Assembly (NCBI RefSeq): GCF_033193315.1 | Contig: NZ_CP136187.1 | Coordinates: 744,001 to 808,000 of the forward strand | Length of the DNA stretch: 64,000 nucleotides | Origin: Agathobaculum sp. NTUH-O15-33 | GTDB lineage: Bacteria > Bacillota > Clostridia > Oscillospirales > Butyricicoccaceae | Reading direction: 5' to 3' | Part shown: one piece after another, positions 16,012-24,102 of the stretch | How the letters are laid out: each line of letters opens with the position of its first letter | Position numbering within the stretch: the first letter of the stretch is position 1 | Notes under the pieces: generated by a model | The model's database searches: none | What the model was told of the DNA's origin: nothing | The model's input: the letters and a program-made list of their open reading frames with translations, nothing else | Program-made: the position numbers and the translations under genes

Positions 16012-17024
16012 GCATGGACAACCGTCCCGTACAGCTGGAAAAGCATCCGCTGGCAGATTTCTACAACGGCAACAAAAAGGTCATCAACACGCTTTTGATG
16101 GTCATTCTGGTTTTTGTCGGCGGCGAGCTCGTGCTTACGTTCTTGAAGGGCGCGGCGCCGGGCACGTTTCTCTCCACGCAGCAGGTCTTTCTCACCATGC
16201 GGCTGGCTACCTTTGTCGCGTTGTTCGGCCTGTGCCAGATGCTGGTCATCTGCGTGGGCGGCGGCGGGCTCGATCTGTCGGTCGGCTACATAGCGACGCT
16301 TTCGGGCATTCTCGGCGCGAGCATCATGGACGGCGGCAACGGCGGGCTTGTGCCCGCGATTCTGGTCGCCATCGCGGTCGGCGCGGTGTTCGGCCTTGGC
16401 AACGGCGTATTGACGGCTTACGCCGGTCTGCCGCCGCTGGTCGTCACCATGGCGATGGCCAATATCGTGCAGGGCATTGTCAACGCTTACGTCGCGGCCA
16501 CGCCGATCAAGGGGCAATCCGCGCCGCTGCTGCAAGCGCTGGCCGCTAAATTCACCGGCGTGTTTCCGAACATCCTGCTCGTCGTGCTGGTCGCGCTCGT
16601 GATATCGGGCGTGCTGATCGGCAAAACGAAGATTGGCGTCAAGATCCTCGGCGTGGGCGCGAATGAAACCACGGCGTATCTCAGCGGCGTCAATGTGCGC
16701 CGGGTGCGCTGCATTGCGTTTGTCGTGTCCGGCATACTGGCCGCGCTGATCGGCCTGCTGCTGGTCGGCTATCTCGGTCAGGCGGCCAAGGACATGGGTT
16801 CCAATTATGTGATGCCGTCCGTCGTGGCGGTCGTGGTCGGCGGCTGTTCGATCAACGGCGGCGAAGCAAATTACTTAAGCGTTGTGCTCGGCGCGATCGT
16901 GCTGCAAAGCCTGACCAACCTGTTCGTCGCGCTCGGCTGGGGCGACGCGGGCAAATGGCTCGGCTACGGCATTATTCTTCTCGTCATGCTGGCCGCGTAT
17001 GTGCGCGGCAAGCGCAGACGGTAA
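16008..17024 (+). CDS. ABC transporter permease 2 (RbsC-like)
   Basis: The 338-residue second permease belongs to the same family. The motif MLVICVGGGGLDLSVGYIAT (residues 76-95) corresponds to the GGLDLSVG signature, and VVVGGCSINGGEANYLSV occurs near residue 280. It starts in an ATGA overlap with permease 1; a second ATG lies 6 bp later. The gene ends 28 bp before the molybdenum subunit of hydroxylase 2, with no terminator between, so uptake and oxidation are probably cotranscribed. Confidence 0.9.
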   Translation: MSMDNRPVQLEKHPLADFYNGNKKVINTLLMVILVFVGGELVLTFLKGAAPGTFLSTQQVFLTMRLATFVALFGLCQMLVICVGGGGLDLSVGYIATLSGILGASIMDGGNGGLVPAILVAIAVGAVFGLGNGVLTAYAGLPPLVVTMAMANIVQGIVNAYVAATPIKGQSAPLLQALAAKFTGVFPNILLVVLVALVISGVLIGKTKIGVKILGVGANETTAYLSGVNVRRVRCIAFVVSGILAALIGLLLVGYLGQAAKDMGSNYVMPSVVAVVVGGCSINGGEANYLSVVLGAIVLQSLTNLFVALGWGDAGKWLGYGIILLVMLAAYVRGKRRR

Positions 17025-17051
17025 ACCGGATTTTAACAAGGAGGCAATCAG

Positions 17052-19436
17052 ATGGACACCTTAATCGGCAAGGGCGAAAAACGGATCGACGCATATGATA
17101 AGGTCACCGGCAAGGGCCTGTACGCCAGTGATTTTGATAACCAGTTTCCGAATATGGCGCATATCAAGGCCAAGCGCAGCCCGTACGCGCACGCCAACAT
17201 CAAGCGGCTGGACACGACGAAGGCAAAAGCGCTGGAGGGCGTACTGTACATCCTGACCGGGAATGAGCCCGGCATCGATTGGGATCAGTATCCCAAGGCA
17301 TCCGTACTCGCGACGGACCGCGCGCTTTGGGCGGGACAGACCATCGCGCTGGTCGCGGCCGAAACAGAGGAGATCGCCGAGCAGGCGGTCGAGCTGATCG
17401 AGGTCGACTACGAGGTGCTGCCGCACGTACTCAACTATGAAGAAGCGATGAAGCCCGATCCCGTCGCCGTGATCGACCCCGAATACGAGACCCGCGATCA
17501 GGGCTTTATGGACCGCCCGGCGGACCGCGCGACAAACCGCGTTTCCCCCAATGTCGTCGGCGCGTTTTATATGAACGCGGGCGATGTGGAACAAAAGCTG
17601 CGGGAAGCCGATATCACGGAAGAGGGCGAATTCTGGGTCGGCAAAAAAACCGCAAGTCCGCTCGAATGCGCCAACGCCATCTGCCGCTATGATAACGACG
17701 GCGGCATTACCATGTGGTCCAACGGCGCGGGCGTGCACGGCGTGATCAAGCAGGGCATCTGCCGTATCCTCGGCATGCCGGAATCGCGCGTGCGCGTGAT
17801 CCAGCCGTATATGGGCGGCTCGTTCGGCTCGCGCCTGAACCCCTACATCGAAATACTGACCGCGCTGATGTGCCTGAAGGCCAAACGCACCGTGCGTTTC
17901 CGCTTTTCCCGCAAGGAGGTGTTCTGCTCGGCGCCCTCCAACTGGCCGTGCCAGACCAAGGTAAAGCTCGGCGCGAAAAAGGACGGCACGATCATCGCCA
18001 ACGATTACTATCTCTGCGAAGAGATTGGCGCGGCGCTGAACAACACGTTTTTCTCGGGCCGCCTGTCCTCCTCCGGCGCGGCGCCCGTGTACCGCTGGGC
18101 GGAAAAGGGCCAGCCCTCGAACATCCGCATGGATACTTACGCGGTCGCAACCAACACCGTGCCCGCCGCCGAATACCGCGGCCTCGGCTGCCCCGAAGCG
18201 GAGTTCGGCATCGAGTGTCTGGTCAACAAGCTGGCGGACGACCTCGGCATGAGCCCGGTCGAGATCCGCATGAAGAACATCATCGACGCGGGCGAGCGCG
18301 ACTGCTACGGCGAGCTGATCACCTCCTCGGGCCTTAAAAAGTGCCTGCAGGCGGTCGCGGACGCGGTCCGCGTGGAGGAAAAGCCCGAGCAGGATATGGG
18401 CGTTTGGAAAAAGGGCCGCGGCGTCGCGGTGGGCGGCAAACAGAATACGCCGCTTGGCCGTTCGGAAGCCGAGGTTTGGTACAATTCGGACGGCACGATC
18501 GAGCTGTTCATTTCGTGCGATGAAAACGGTATGGGCGTAACGACCGCCATGACCCAGATCGTCGCGAATGAATTCGGCGTGCCGATCACCGACGTCAAGA
18601 CGACCAAGGGCGATACCGCCATCACGCCGTATGACAACTACTCCGCTTCCTCGCGCACGACTTATAACACCGGCAACGCGGTGCTCGCCGCCTGCCATGA
18701 CTGCATCGATAAGCTGAAGGAAGAGATCGCGCGGCACTTTGGGCTGCATGTTTCCAAGGTGGAGATCGAGGGCAAAAAGGCGTATCTCAAGGGTTCGTAT
18801 GTGCAGGAGGTCGATATCCCGTCGCTGTTCGTGCCGGTCGGCATGTTCACACAGGGCAACTGGGGGCTGCAAAAGGGCTCGCCGGTCAAGGGACACGGCC
18901 TGTATTGCCCGGCGCCGATCCACCAGTGGGACAAGAACGGCCTGTCCGACCGCGTTTGGAACTGGTTCCAATACTCGGCGGCCGCGGTCGAGGTGGCGGT
19001 CAACGAGGAGACCGGACAGGTCAAGGTACTGAAGGTCGCCTCCTCCGCCGATACGGGCAATCCGATCAACCCCAAGCTGGTCGAAGGCCAGATCGAGGGC
19101 GGCGTGCACATGGCGATCGGCTTCTCAACGATGGAAGAACACCTTTACAATGAACGCGGCGAGATCGCCAACTGCAATTTCAGCGATTACCGCCTGCCCG
19201 GCGTGCTCGACATGCCGAAGAACGATGATGTTTACGCCTTTATCAATCCCGACCCGCTGCCCGATGGGCCGTTCGGCGCCAAGGGCATGGCGGAATCGAT
19301 CACGATCCCGGTCGGCCCCGCGATCGCGGAAGCGATCTATCAGGCGGTCGGCGTGCGCGTCACCGGTTATCCGATGACGGCCGAGCGCATCCTCGCGCTG
19401 ATACAGGAGAAGAAAGCCAAGGAGGCGAACCAGTGA
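17052..19436 (+). CDS. Xanthine-dehydrogenase-family molybdenum subunit (enzyme 2)
   Basis: This 794-residue large subunit of a second molybdenum hydroxylase has an a/b hammerhead domain (about residues 15-135) and molybdopterin domains. Motifs are MGGSFGSR (as in nicotinate-dehydrogenase-like members), YRGLG, and KGMAES, whose Glu748 fits the catalytic base. The usual GQG cofactor loop reads NGMGVTT, with Met494 where most relatives have Gln. An insertion around residues 590-625 precedes the last domain. AAGGAGG lies upstream. The gene order here is large, iron-sulfur, FAD, the reverse of enzyme 1 for the small subunits, so the two are not simply a recent duplication. Confidence 0.9.
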   Translation: MDTLIGKGEKRIDAYDKVTGKGLYASDFDNQFPNMAHIKAKRSPYAHANIKRLDTTKAKALEGVLYILTGNEPGIDWDQYPKASVLATDRALWAGQTIALVAAETEEIAEQAVELIEVDYEVLPHVLNYEEAMKPDPVAVIDPEYETRDQGFMDRPADRATNRVSPNVVGAFYMNAGDVEQKLREADITEEGEFWVGKKTASPLECANAICRYDNDGGITMWSNGAGVHGVIKQGICRILGMPESRVRVIQPYMGGSFGSRLNPYIEILTALMCLKAKRTVRFRFSRKEVFCSAPSNWPCQTKVKLGAKKDGTIIANDYYLCEEIGAALNNTFFSGRLSSSGAAPVYRWAEKGQPSNIRMDTYAVATNTVPAAEYRGLGCPEAEFGIECLVNKLADDLGMSPVEIRMKNIIDAGERDCYGELITSSGLKKCLQAVADAVRVEEKPEQDMGVWKKGRGVAVGGKQNTPLGRSEAEVWYNSDGTIELFISCDENGMGVTTAMTQIVANEFGVPITDVKTTKGDTAITPYDNYSASSRTTYNTGNAVLAACHDCIDKLKEEIARHFGLHVSKVEIEGKKAYLKGSYVQEVDIPSLFVPVGMFTQGNWGLQKGSPVKGHGLYCPAPIHQWDKNGLSDRVWNWFQYSAAAVEVAVNEETGQVKVLKVASSADTGNPINPKLVEGQIEGGVHMAIGFSTMEEHLYNERGEIANCNFSDYRLPGVLDMPKNDDVYAFINPDPLPDGPFGAKGMAESITIPVGPAIAEAIYQAVGVRVTGYPMTAERILALIQEKKAKEANQ

Positions 19437-19945
19437 TGTACGAAGAGAAAATGCGGTTTGAACTTTCCATCAACAAGAAAAAACGCGTGGTTTACGTTCA
19501 TCCGTCGCTGACCCTGCTGGAAACGCTGCGCGACGAGCTGAACCTGACCGGCACCAAGCGCGGCTGCGACGATTCCAACTGCGGCGTGTGCACCGTGCTG
19601 ATGGACGGCAAGGCGGTAAAAAGCTGCACCATGTTTATCCCGCAGGCCGTGGGCCATGAGATCACGACCATTGAGGGGCTGGAGGGCGAAGACGGCCTGC
19701 ACCCGCTGCAGCAGGCGTTCATCGACCATTTTGCCGTGCAGTGCGGCTACTGCACGCCCGGCATGATCCTGACGGCCAAGGCCATCCTCGATGAAAACCC
19801 GAACGCCACAGAGGACGATATCCGCGAGGGCCTGCACGGCAACCTGTGCCGCTGCACGGGCTATAAAAAGATCGTGGAAGCGATTGAAGCCGTGCGCGAC
19901 GGCGACTACGGCGATTACGCGGCGGAATGGAGGGAGACGAGATGA
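19433..19945 (+). CDS. 2Fe-2S subunit of molybdenum hydroxylase (enzyme 2)
   Basis: The protein has 170 residues and carries two [2Fe-2S] clusters: the [11 protein letters not shown] ferredoxin-type motif (about residue 44) and the CGYCTPGM / CRCTGY pair (about 105-145). Translation may begin at GTG 19433 or ATG 19436; GGAGG at 19421 is 7 bp from the GTG and 10 bp from the ATG. It overlaps the large-subunit stop codon and is in turn overlapped by the FAD subunit, so all three subunits are coupled. Confidence 0.93.
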   Translation: MMYEEKMRFELSINKKKRVVYVHPSLTLLETLRDELNLTGTKRGCDDSNCGVCTVLMDGKAVKSCTMFIPQAVGHEITTIEGLEGEDGLHPLQQAFIDHFAVQCGYCTPGMILTAKAILDENPNATEDDIREGLHGNLCRCTGYKKIVEAIEAVRDGDYGDYAAEWRETR

Positions 19946-20817
19946 GCATGCGGTTTGAAAAATACTTTCAGCCGAAGAGCGTAGAGGAATGCTGCGCGCT
20001 GCTGGGGGAATACGGCAAGAACGCGCGGCTGCTCGCGGGCGGCACCGATGTGGTGCCGCGCATCAAAATGAAGCTATGGCAGCCGTCGGCGGTCATCGGC
20101 CTGATGGATATCCCGGAGCTGGACGCGATCGCCGTTTCCGAAACCGGGCTGACGCTGGGCGCCCGCGCGAACCTGCGCGAGCTATCGCTTTCGCCCGCGC
20201 TGGCGGAGGATTATCAGGTGGTGCGCGAGGCGTGCGGTCACGTTTCCTCCATGCAGGTGCGCAATATTGCGACCATTGGCGGCAACGCGTGCAACGCGTC
20301 GCCCTCGGCGGATGCGATACACGGCCTGCTGCTTCATGACGCGGCCGTGGTCATCGCGGGCGCGGACGGCGCGCGTGAAATGCCGCTGTGCGATTTCTTC
20401 AAGGGCCCGGGCAAGACCGATCTTGGCGAAACGGAAATGGTTGTACGGTTTCAGATCAAAAAGCCCGCGGCGCATACCGGCGCGGCCTACAAAAAATACG
20501 CCATCCGCGGCGATTCGGATATTTCGATCGTCGGCGCGGGCGCGCGGCTGACGCTCGCGGAGGACGGCACGATCGCCGATGCGCGCGTAACGCTCGCCTC
20601 GGTCGCACCGACGCCGCTTCGCTGCCGCGAGGCGGAAGCGCTGCTCACCGGGCGGCAGCCGGATGAGGCGCTGTTTGCCAAGGCGGCGGAGGAATGCGCC
20701 GCCCATATCGCTCCGATCACGGATCAGCGCGCCACGCGCGAGTACCGCGTCCAAATGGTGCGCGTTTGGGTCCGCCACGCGCTGCAAGAAGCGTGCGAGC
20801 GCGCAAAAGCTCGCTGA
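19942..20817 (+). CDS. FAD-binding subunit of molybdenum hydroxylase (enzyme 2)
   Basis: This 291-residue CoxM/XdhB-type flavoprotein has the FAD-contacting loops LLAGGTDVVPRIK (about residue 34) and TIGGNACNASPSAD (about 112) and a C-terminal flavoprotein domain ending near residue 280. The start is ATG 19942 in an ATGA overlap with the iron-sulfur gene; an upstream in-frame start at 19927 lacks a ribosome binding site. It is the last gene of the transporter-hydroxylase operon before a 135-bp gap. Confidence 0.92.
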   Translation: MSMRFEKYFQPKSVEECCALLGEYGKNARLLAGGTDVVPRIKMKLWQPSAVIGLMDIPELDAIAVSETGLTLGARANLRELSLSPALAEDYQVVREACGHVSSMQVRNIATIGGNACNASPSADAIHGLLLHDAAVVIAGADGAREMPLCDFFKGPGKTDLGETEMVVRFQIKKPAAHTGAAYKKYAIRGDSDISIVGAGARLTLAEDGTIADARVTLASVAPTPLRCREAEALLTGRQPDEALFAKAAEECAAHIAPITDQRATREYRVQMVRVWVRHALQEACERAKAR

Positions 20818-20836
20818 AAACTGATTTCCGATTCGG

Positions 20837-20908
20837 GAGGGGCGGCAAGTAAAAACTTCCTTCCTCTCCACACTCTTTTTCTTCTTTTCTTCTTTTTTGC
20901 CGCCTCTC
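20837..20908 (+). other. Long hairpin with pyrimidine-rich loop between hydroxylase 2 and MBL gene
   Basis: GAGGGGCGGCAA (20837-20848) can pair with TTGCCGCCTCTC (20897-20908), with one G-U pair, around a 48-nt loop dominated by T and C. It may reduce read-through or set differential expression. No clear promoter was seen in the 135-bp gap. Confidence 0.5.
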
Positions 20909-20952
20909 TCGAAAGGAAATACCACCCCCTATTTGGAAATGAGGAACTGTCT

Positions 20953-21807
20953 ATGGAAATGTTGACGCCCAATGTCTATACCGAAACCAAAATCCGCGGC
21001 TGTAACCCGTCGATCGTTTTCACGAGCGAAGGCTCGGTGTTCATCGATACGGCGCAGTGGCTGTCCACGCTGCTGGAAATGCGCGAGTTTGCCAAAAAAC
21101 GCGGCCCGATCAAGTACTTGATCAATACCGAGGGCCATATCGACCACATCTTCGGCAACCACTGGTTCGCGGGAGAAAGCCTTGTGATCGGCCATGAAAA
21201 GCTAAATGAGATCTTTTGGACGGTCGCGGGCGATATCAGCGATTGCTACGATTACAGCGTCGATGTGCTGGAACGGCAGGACAAGGCGGCGCTGCCGCTC
21301 ATGCCGAAGCGCGAGGAATTTATCGTCAACCGGCCGCAGATCACCTTCCGCGAGCATATGACGCTGCACCTTGGCGATACCGTGTTCGAGCTTTACCATA
21401 CGCCCGGCCATTCGACCAGCCAGCTTTGCGTGCACGTACCCAAGGAGCACGTCGCCTTTGTGGGCGACACCCTGTTTTCCGGCTGCCAGACTTGGCTGCA
21501 TTCGGCAGACATCGGCGCGCTCCTTCAGACGCTTGATTTTCTGGAAACGCTCGATGTGGATTATTTCGTGCCGGGTCACGGTTCTGTCGTGGATCGCTCC
21601 TACATCGCCGAGCAGCGCGCGTTCGTTTACGAATGGCTTTCTGCTGTTGGCAGCGGGATCGCGCGCGGCTGGGATATGGATACCTGCGTGAAAAACATCA
21701 GCTTCGCAGACCGCTACCCGGTCGATATCGGACAGGAAGAAATGATGGAATACATCCAGCGCACCAACGTGATCCGCTGCTACAAATATCTGACGAATAC
21801 CAAGTAA
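20953..21807 (+). CDS. MBL-fold metallo-hydrolase
   Basis: This 284-residue protein has a metallo-beta-lactamase fold. The metal site is recognisable in TEGHIDH (residues 59-65), followed by HTPGHST (about 150), VGDTLFSG (about 170) and VPGHGS (about 210). In the first motif the usual leading His of HxHxDH is Glu60. Hydrolases of this superfamily cleave esters, lactones, phosphodiesters or thioesters. Placed between hydroxylase 2 and the cofactor maturation genes, it may hydrolyse a lactone or lactam formed from the hydroxylated substrate; this is inference. Confidence 0.85.
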   Translation: MEMLTPNVYTETKIRGCNPSIVFTSEGSVFIDTAQWLSTLLEMREFAKKRGPIKYLINTEGHIDHIFGNHWFAGESLVIGHEKLNEIFWTVAGDISDCYDYSVDVLERQDKAALPLMPKREEFIVNRPQITFREHMTLHLGDTVFELYHTPGHSTSQLCVHVPKEHVAFVGDTLFSGCQTWLHSADIGALLQTLDFLETLDVDYFVPGHGSVVDRSYIAEQRAFVYEWLSAVGSGIARGWDMDTCVKNISFADRYPVDIGQEEMMEYIQRTNVIRCYKYLTNTK

Positions 21808-21815
21808 GTACGTTG

Positions 21816-21852
21816 GGCTGCTTCCCGCCGCGTGATGCGGCGGGAAGCAGCC
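21816..21852 (+). other. Perfect intergenic hairpin without T-tract
   Basis: A 16-bp perfect stem (21816-21831 with 21837-21852, starting GGCTGCTTCCCG) has a 5-nt loop GTGAT and no U-run. It is likely an mRNA stability or processing element between the MBL gene and the maturation genes. Confidence 0.7.
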
Positions 21853-21873
21853 GCCGGGGGAGGCCGGAAACCA

Positions 21874-22221
21874 ATGCTGGAAGCGCTATCTTTTGAGGGA
21901 ACAACGAAGGTTTTGAACAAAGGGGTCGATGTGGCGCTCGTGATCGAGCCGCCGGACGCGGAACAGGCGCTGCGCGCGGCAAAGATCTGCGGCGTGTGCG
22001 GCGTCTCCACGGCGGTGCTCAGCGTCACGGAAACAGACCCGGTGGACAGGCGAACGATCGCGCATTTCTGCCGGACGGCGGGGCGGCTGGTCTTTGCGGA
22101 CCGCGCGCTGTACGATGCGGCGGCATGCGCGCTGACAGAGCATACAAAGGTACTGATCGCGCCCGACAAAAGCGAGAAGGCCTTTTCAGATACCGTATTT
22201 GCCGTGAAACGGCAGGGGTGA
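21874..22221 (+). CDS. Conserved-looking hypothetical protein next to xdhC
   Basis: The 115-residue protein was not recognised. It has no signal peptide or membrane segment. Residues 8-55 look like a small alpha/beta unit with two Cys near residue 43 (KICGVCGVSTAVLSV), and the C-terminal half contains VLIAPDKSEKAFSDTVFAV. The start is ATG 21874 after GGGAGG; the longer frame from 21832 would run through a hairpin. It sits 4 bp before xdhC in the cofactor-maturation operon, so it may be an accessory protein of molybdenum-hydroxylase maturation. Function unknown. Confidence 0.7.
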   Translation: MLEALSFEGTTKVLNKGVDVALVIEPPDAEQALRAAKICGVCGVSTAVLSVTETDPVDRRTIAHFCRTAGRLVFADRALYDAAACALTEHTKVLIAPDKSEKAFSDTVFAVKRQG

Positions 22222-22225
22222 GCAT

Positions 22226-23041
22226 ATGAAACGAATCAAACAGGCGGTGCGCGAAATGTGCGCGAAAGGAGAACCCTTCGCGCTGGTCTCAATCCGCGAG
22301 GGCTCGGGTTCGATGCCGCGCCATCAGGGCGCGACCATGCTGGTGCGGGAGGACGGCGGCATCGAAGGCTCGGTGGGCGGCGGCGTGTTGGAAGCGCGAG
22401 CGATCGAGCGCGCCCGGCAGCTTATCGCCGAGGGCAAAAGCGGCGAAATGCCCTTTGACCTGTCCTCCGCCGACGCGGCGAACTCGGATATGATCTGCGG
22501 CGGTTCGGGCGTGCTGTCCATCCGGTTTTACGACGGGACGGAGCAACCGGCGCTGCAACGCGAACTGGCGGAGATAGACGACGGCAAACTGGTGATCTTC
22601 GGCGGCGGGCATATTGCAAGGCAGCTTGCCCGTATCGCGGATGTTTTGGAAATCCCTATCGTAGTCGTGGAAGATCGAAGCGAGTTCTGCTCGCCCGAAC
22701 GGTTTCCGAGCGCGAAGCGCGTCATTGTCGAAACCTATGACAACATCCCGGAGGCGGCGCTGGGGGAAAAGGATATGGCGGTGATCGTCACGCGCGGCCA
22801 TCTGGGCGACCGGGAGGCGCTCGTCTGGGCGCTGCGGACACGGGCGGGCTATATCGGGATGATCGGCTCCAAACGCAAGCGCGACCTGATGTATGAGAAG
22901 CTGCGGGCGGACGGGATTGCCGAAAGCGCCCTTGCGCGGGTGCATTCCCCGATCGGCCTGCCGATCGGCGCGCAAACGCCGGAAGAGATCGCGGTGTCCA
23001 TCGCGGCCGAGCTCGTCGCGTTTCGGAACGGTCGCGCATGA
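22226..23041 (+). CDS. xdhC: XdhC-family molybdenum-cofactor sulfuration/insertion chaperone
   Basis: This 271-residue protein has an N-terminal XdhC/CoxI domain (about 10-80: GSGSMPRHQGATMLV, SVGGGVLEARAIE, DMICGGSG) and a C-terminal Rossmann-like XdhC domain (about 118-260: VIFGGGHIARQLARIADVL, GMIGSKRKR). XdhC proteins bind molybdenum cofactor, aid its sulfuration and deliver it to xanthine-dehydrogenase-type apoenzymes. Two such enzymes are encoded just upstream, which fits. It overlaps the next gene by 4 bp. Confidence 0.93.
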   Translation: MKRIKQAVREMCAKGEPFALVSIREGSGSMPRHQGATMLVREDGGIEGSVGGGVLEARAIERARQLIAEGKSGEMPFDLSSADAANSDMICGGSGVLSIRFYDGTEQPALQRELAEIDDGKLVIFGGGHIARQLARIADVLEIPIVVVEDRSEFCSPERFPSAKRVIVETYDNIPEAALGEKDMAVIVTRGHLGDREALVWALRTRAGYIGMIGSKRKRDLMYEKLRADGIAESALARVHSPIGLPIGAQTPEEIAVSIAAELVAFRNGRA

Positions 23042-24102
23042 CGGGGGCGGTCATACTCGCGGCGGGGCTGTCCCGCCGCATGGGGGCGTTCAAGCCCTTG
23101 CTGCCGCTGGGCGGCGGCACGCTGATCGAAAGCGCGGCGCGCCGTTTGCGAGAAGGCGGCGCCGCGCGTATCGTGGTCGTGACCGGCAGCCGGGCAAGGG
23201 ATGTCGAGCGGGCGCTCGCGGGGATGGACTTGCGCTTTGCGCACAACCCCGCGTTCCGTGAAACACAGATGCTGGATTCCGCCAAGATCGGCCTGCGCGC
23301 GCTGGGGGAGTGCGACGAGGTGTTTTTGCTTCCGGCGGACATCCCCCTGTTTTGCCCCAGCCTTCTGCAAACGCTCCGGCAGGCGCGGGCGCAAACCGGG
23401 GCGGATGCGGCGCATCCCCGCATGGAAGGCAGGAACGGACACCCGTTGCTGCTTGGGCCGCGCGCGGCGCGGGCGGTGCTCGCGCACGACGGGCGGGATG
23501 GCGTCAAGGGCGCGCTTGCGCCCCTTGCCGTCGAAGCTTGCCCGGTCGGCGATCCCGGCTGTCTGCTCGATGCGGATACCAAGGCGGATTACGAGCGCCT
23601 GCTGGCGTTTCGCGCCGAAAGCGTTCCGGCGGCGTATGAGATCGAAGCGCTGCACGACCGCTTCGGTTCGACCGAGGCGATCCGGCGGCATTGCCGCGCG
23701 GTCGAACGCCGGGCGCTTGCGCTGGCCGAAAGTCCGGCGTGCGCGCACCTTAATAAACGGCTGTTGGCGGCCGCGGCGCGCGTACACGACGCGGCAAGGA
23801 CAAAGCCGCAGCACGCCGCGCGGCTGGCGCAGGCCCTGTTGGATTTGGGCTATGTCCGCGCCGCCGAGTGCGTGTCCGTGCATATGGAGCTGCCGCCCGC
23901 TATGTGGGGTACGGTATCCGAAGCCACGGTGCTGTATCTGGCGGATAAGCTGGTCATGGAGGACCGGGCGGCGACGCTGGACGAACGGTTTGCCCGGGCG
24001 GCGCGGCGATGCGCCGGAAACGAACAAGCGCTCTTGGCGGCGGCCTCGCGCCAGCGGGCCGCGGAGAGCATATGGAACCTGATAAGCGAGGTGCAACAAT
24101 GA
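23038..24102 (+). CDS. MobA/MocA-like molybdopterin nucleotidyltransferase fused to HD domain
   Basis: In this 354-residue protein the N-terminal part (about 1-195) is a MobA/MocA-type nucleotidyltransferase: VILAAGLSRRMGAFKPLLPL, PADIPLF, and a GHPLLL segment. It would attach CMP or GMP to molybdopterin; the MocA-like (cytidylyl) form is usual for xanthine-dehydrogenase-family enzymes. The C-terminal part (about 200-350) resembles an HD domain, with VHDAART as the HD pair and a later SEATVLYLADKLVMEDR helix. This fused architecture is known from DVU_1551-type proteins. It overlaps xdhC and the MoeA-like gene by 4 bp each. Confidence 0.82.
   Translation: MTGAVILAAGLSRRMGAFKPLLPLGGGTLIESAARRLREGGAARIVVVTGSRARDVERALAGMDLRFAHNPAFRETQMLDSAKIGLRALGECDEVFLLPADIPLFCPSLLQTLRQARAQTGADAAHPRMEGRNGHPLLLGPRAARAVLAHDGRDGVKGALAPLAVEACPVGDPGCLLDADTKADYERLLAFRAESVPAAYEIEALHDRFGSTEAIRRHCRAVERRALALAESPACAHLNKRLLAAAARVHDAARTKPQHAARLAQALLDLGYVRAAECVSVHMELPPAMWGTVSEATVLYLADKLVMEDRAATLDERFARAARRCAGNEQALLAAASRQRAAESIWNLISEVQQ

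Noticed and set aside
7714..19436. Selenocysteine in the molybdenum hydroxylases
   Set aside because: No in-frame TGA was needed to read either large subunit, so selenium, if used, would have to be a labile cofactor that cannot be seen here.
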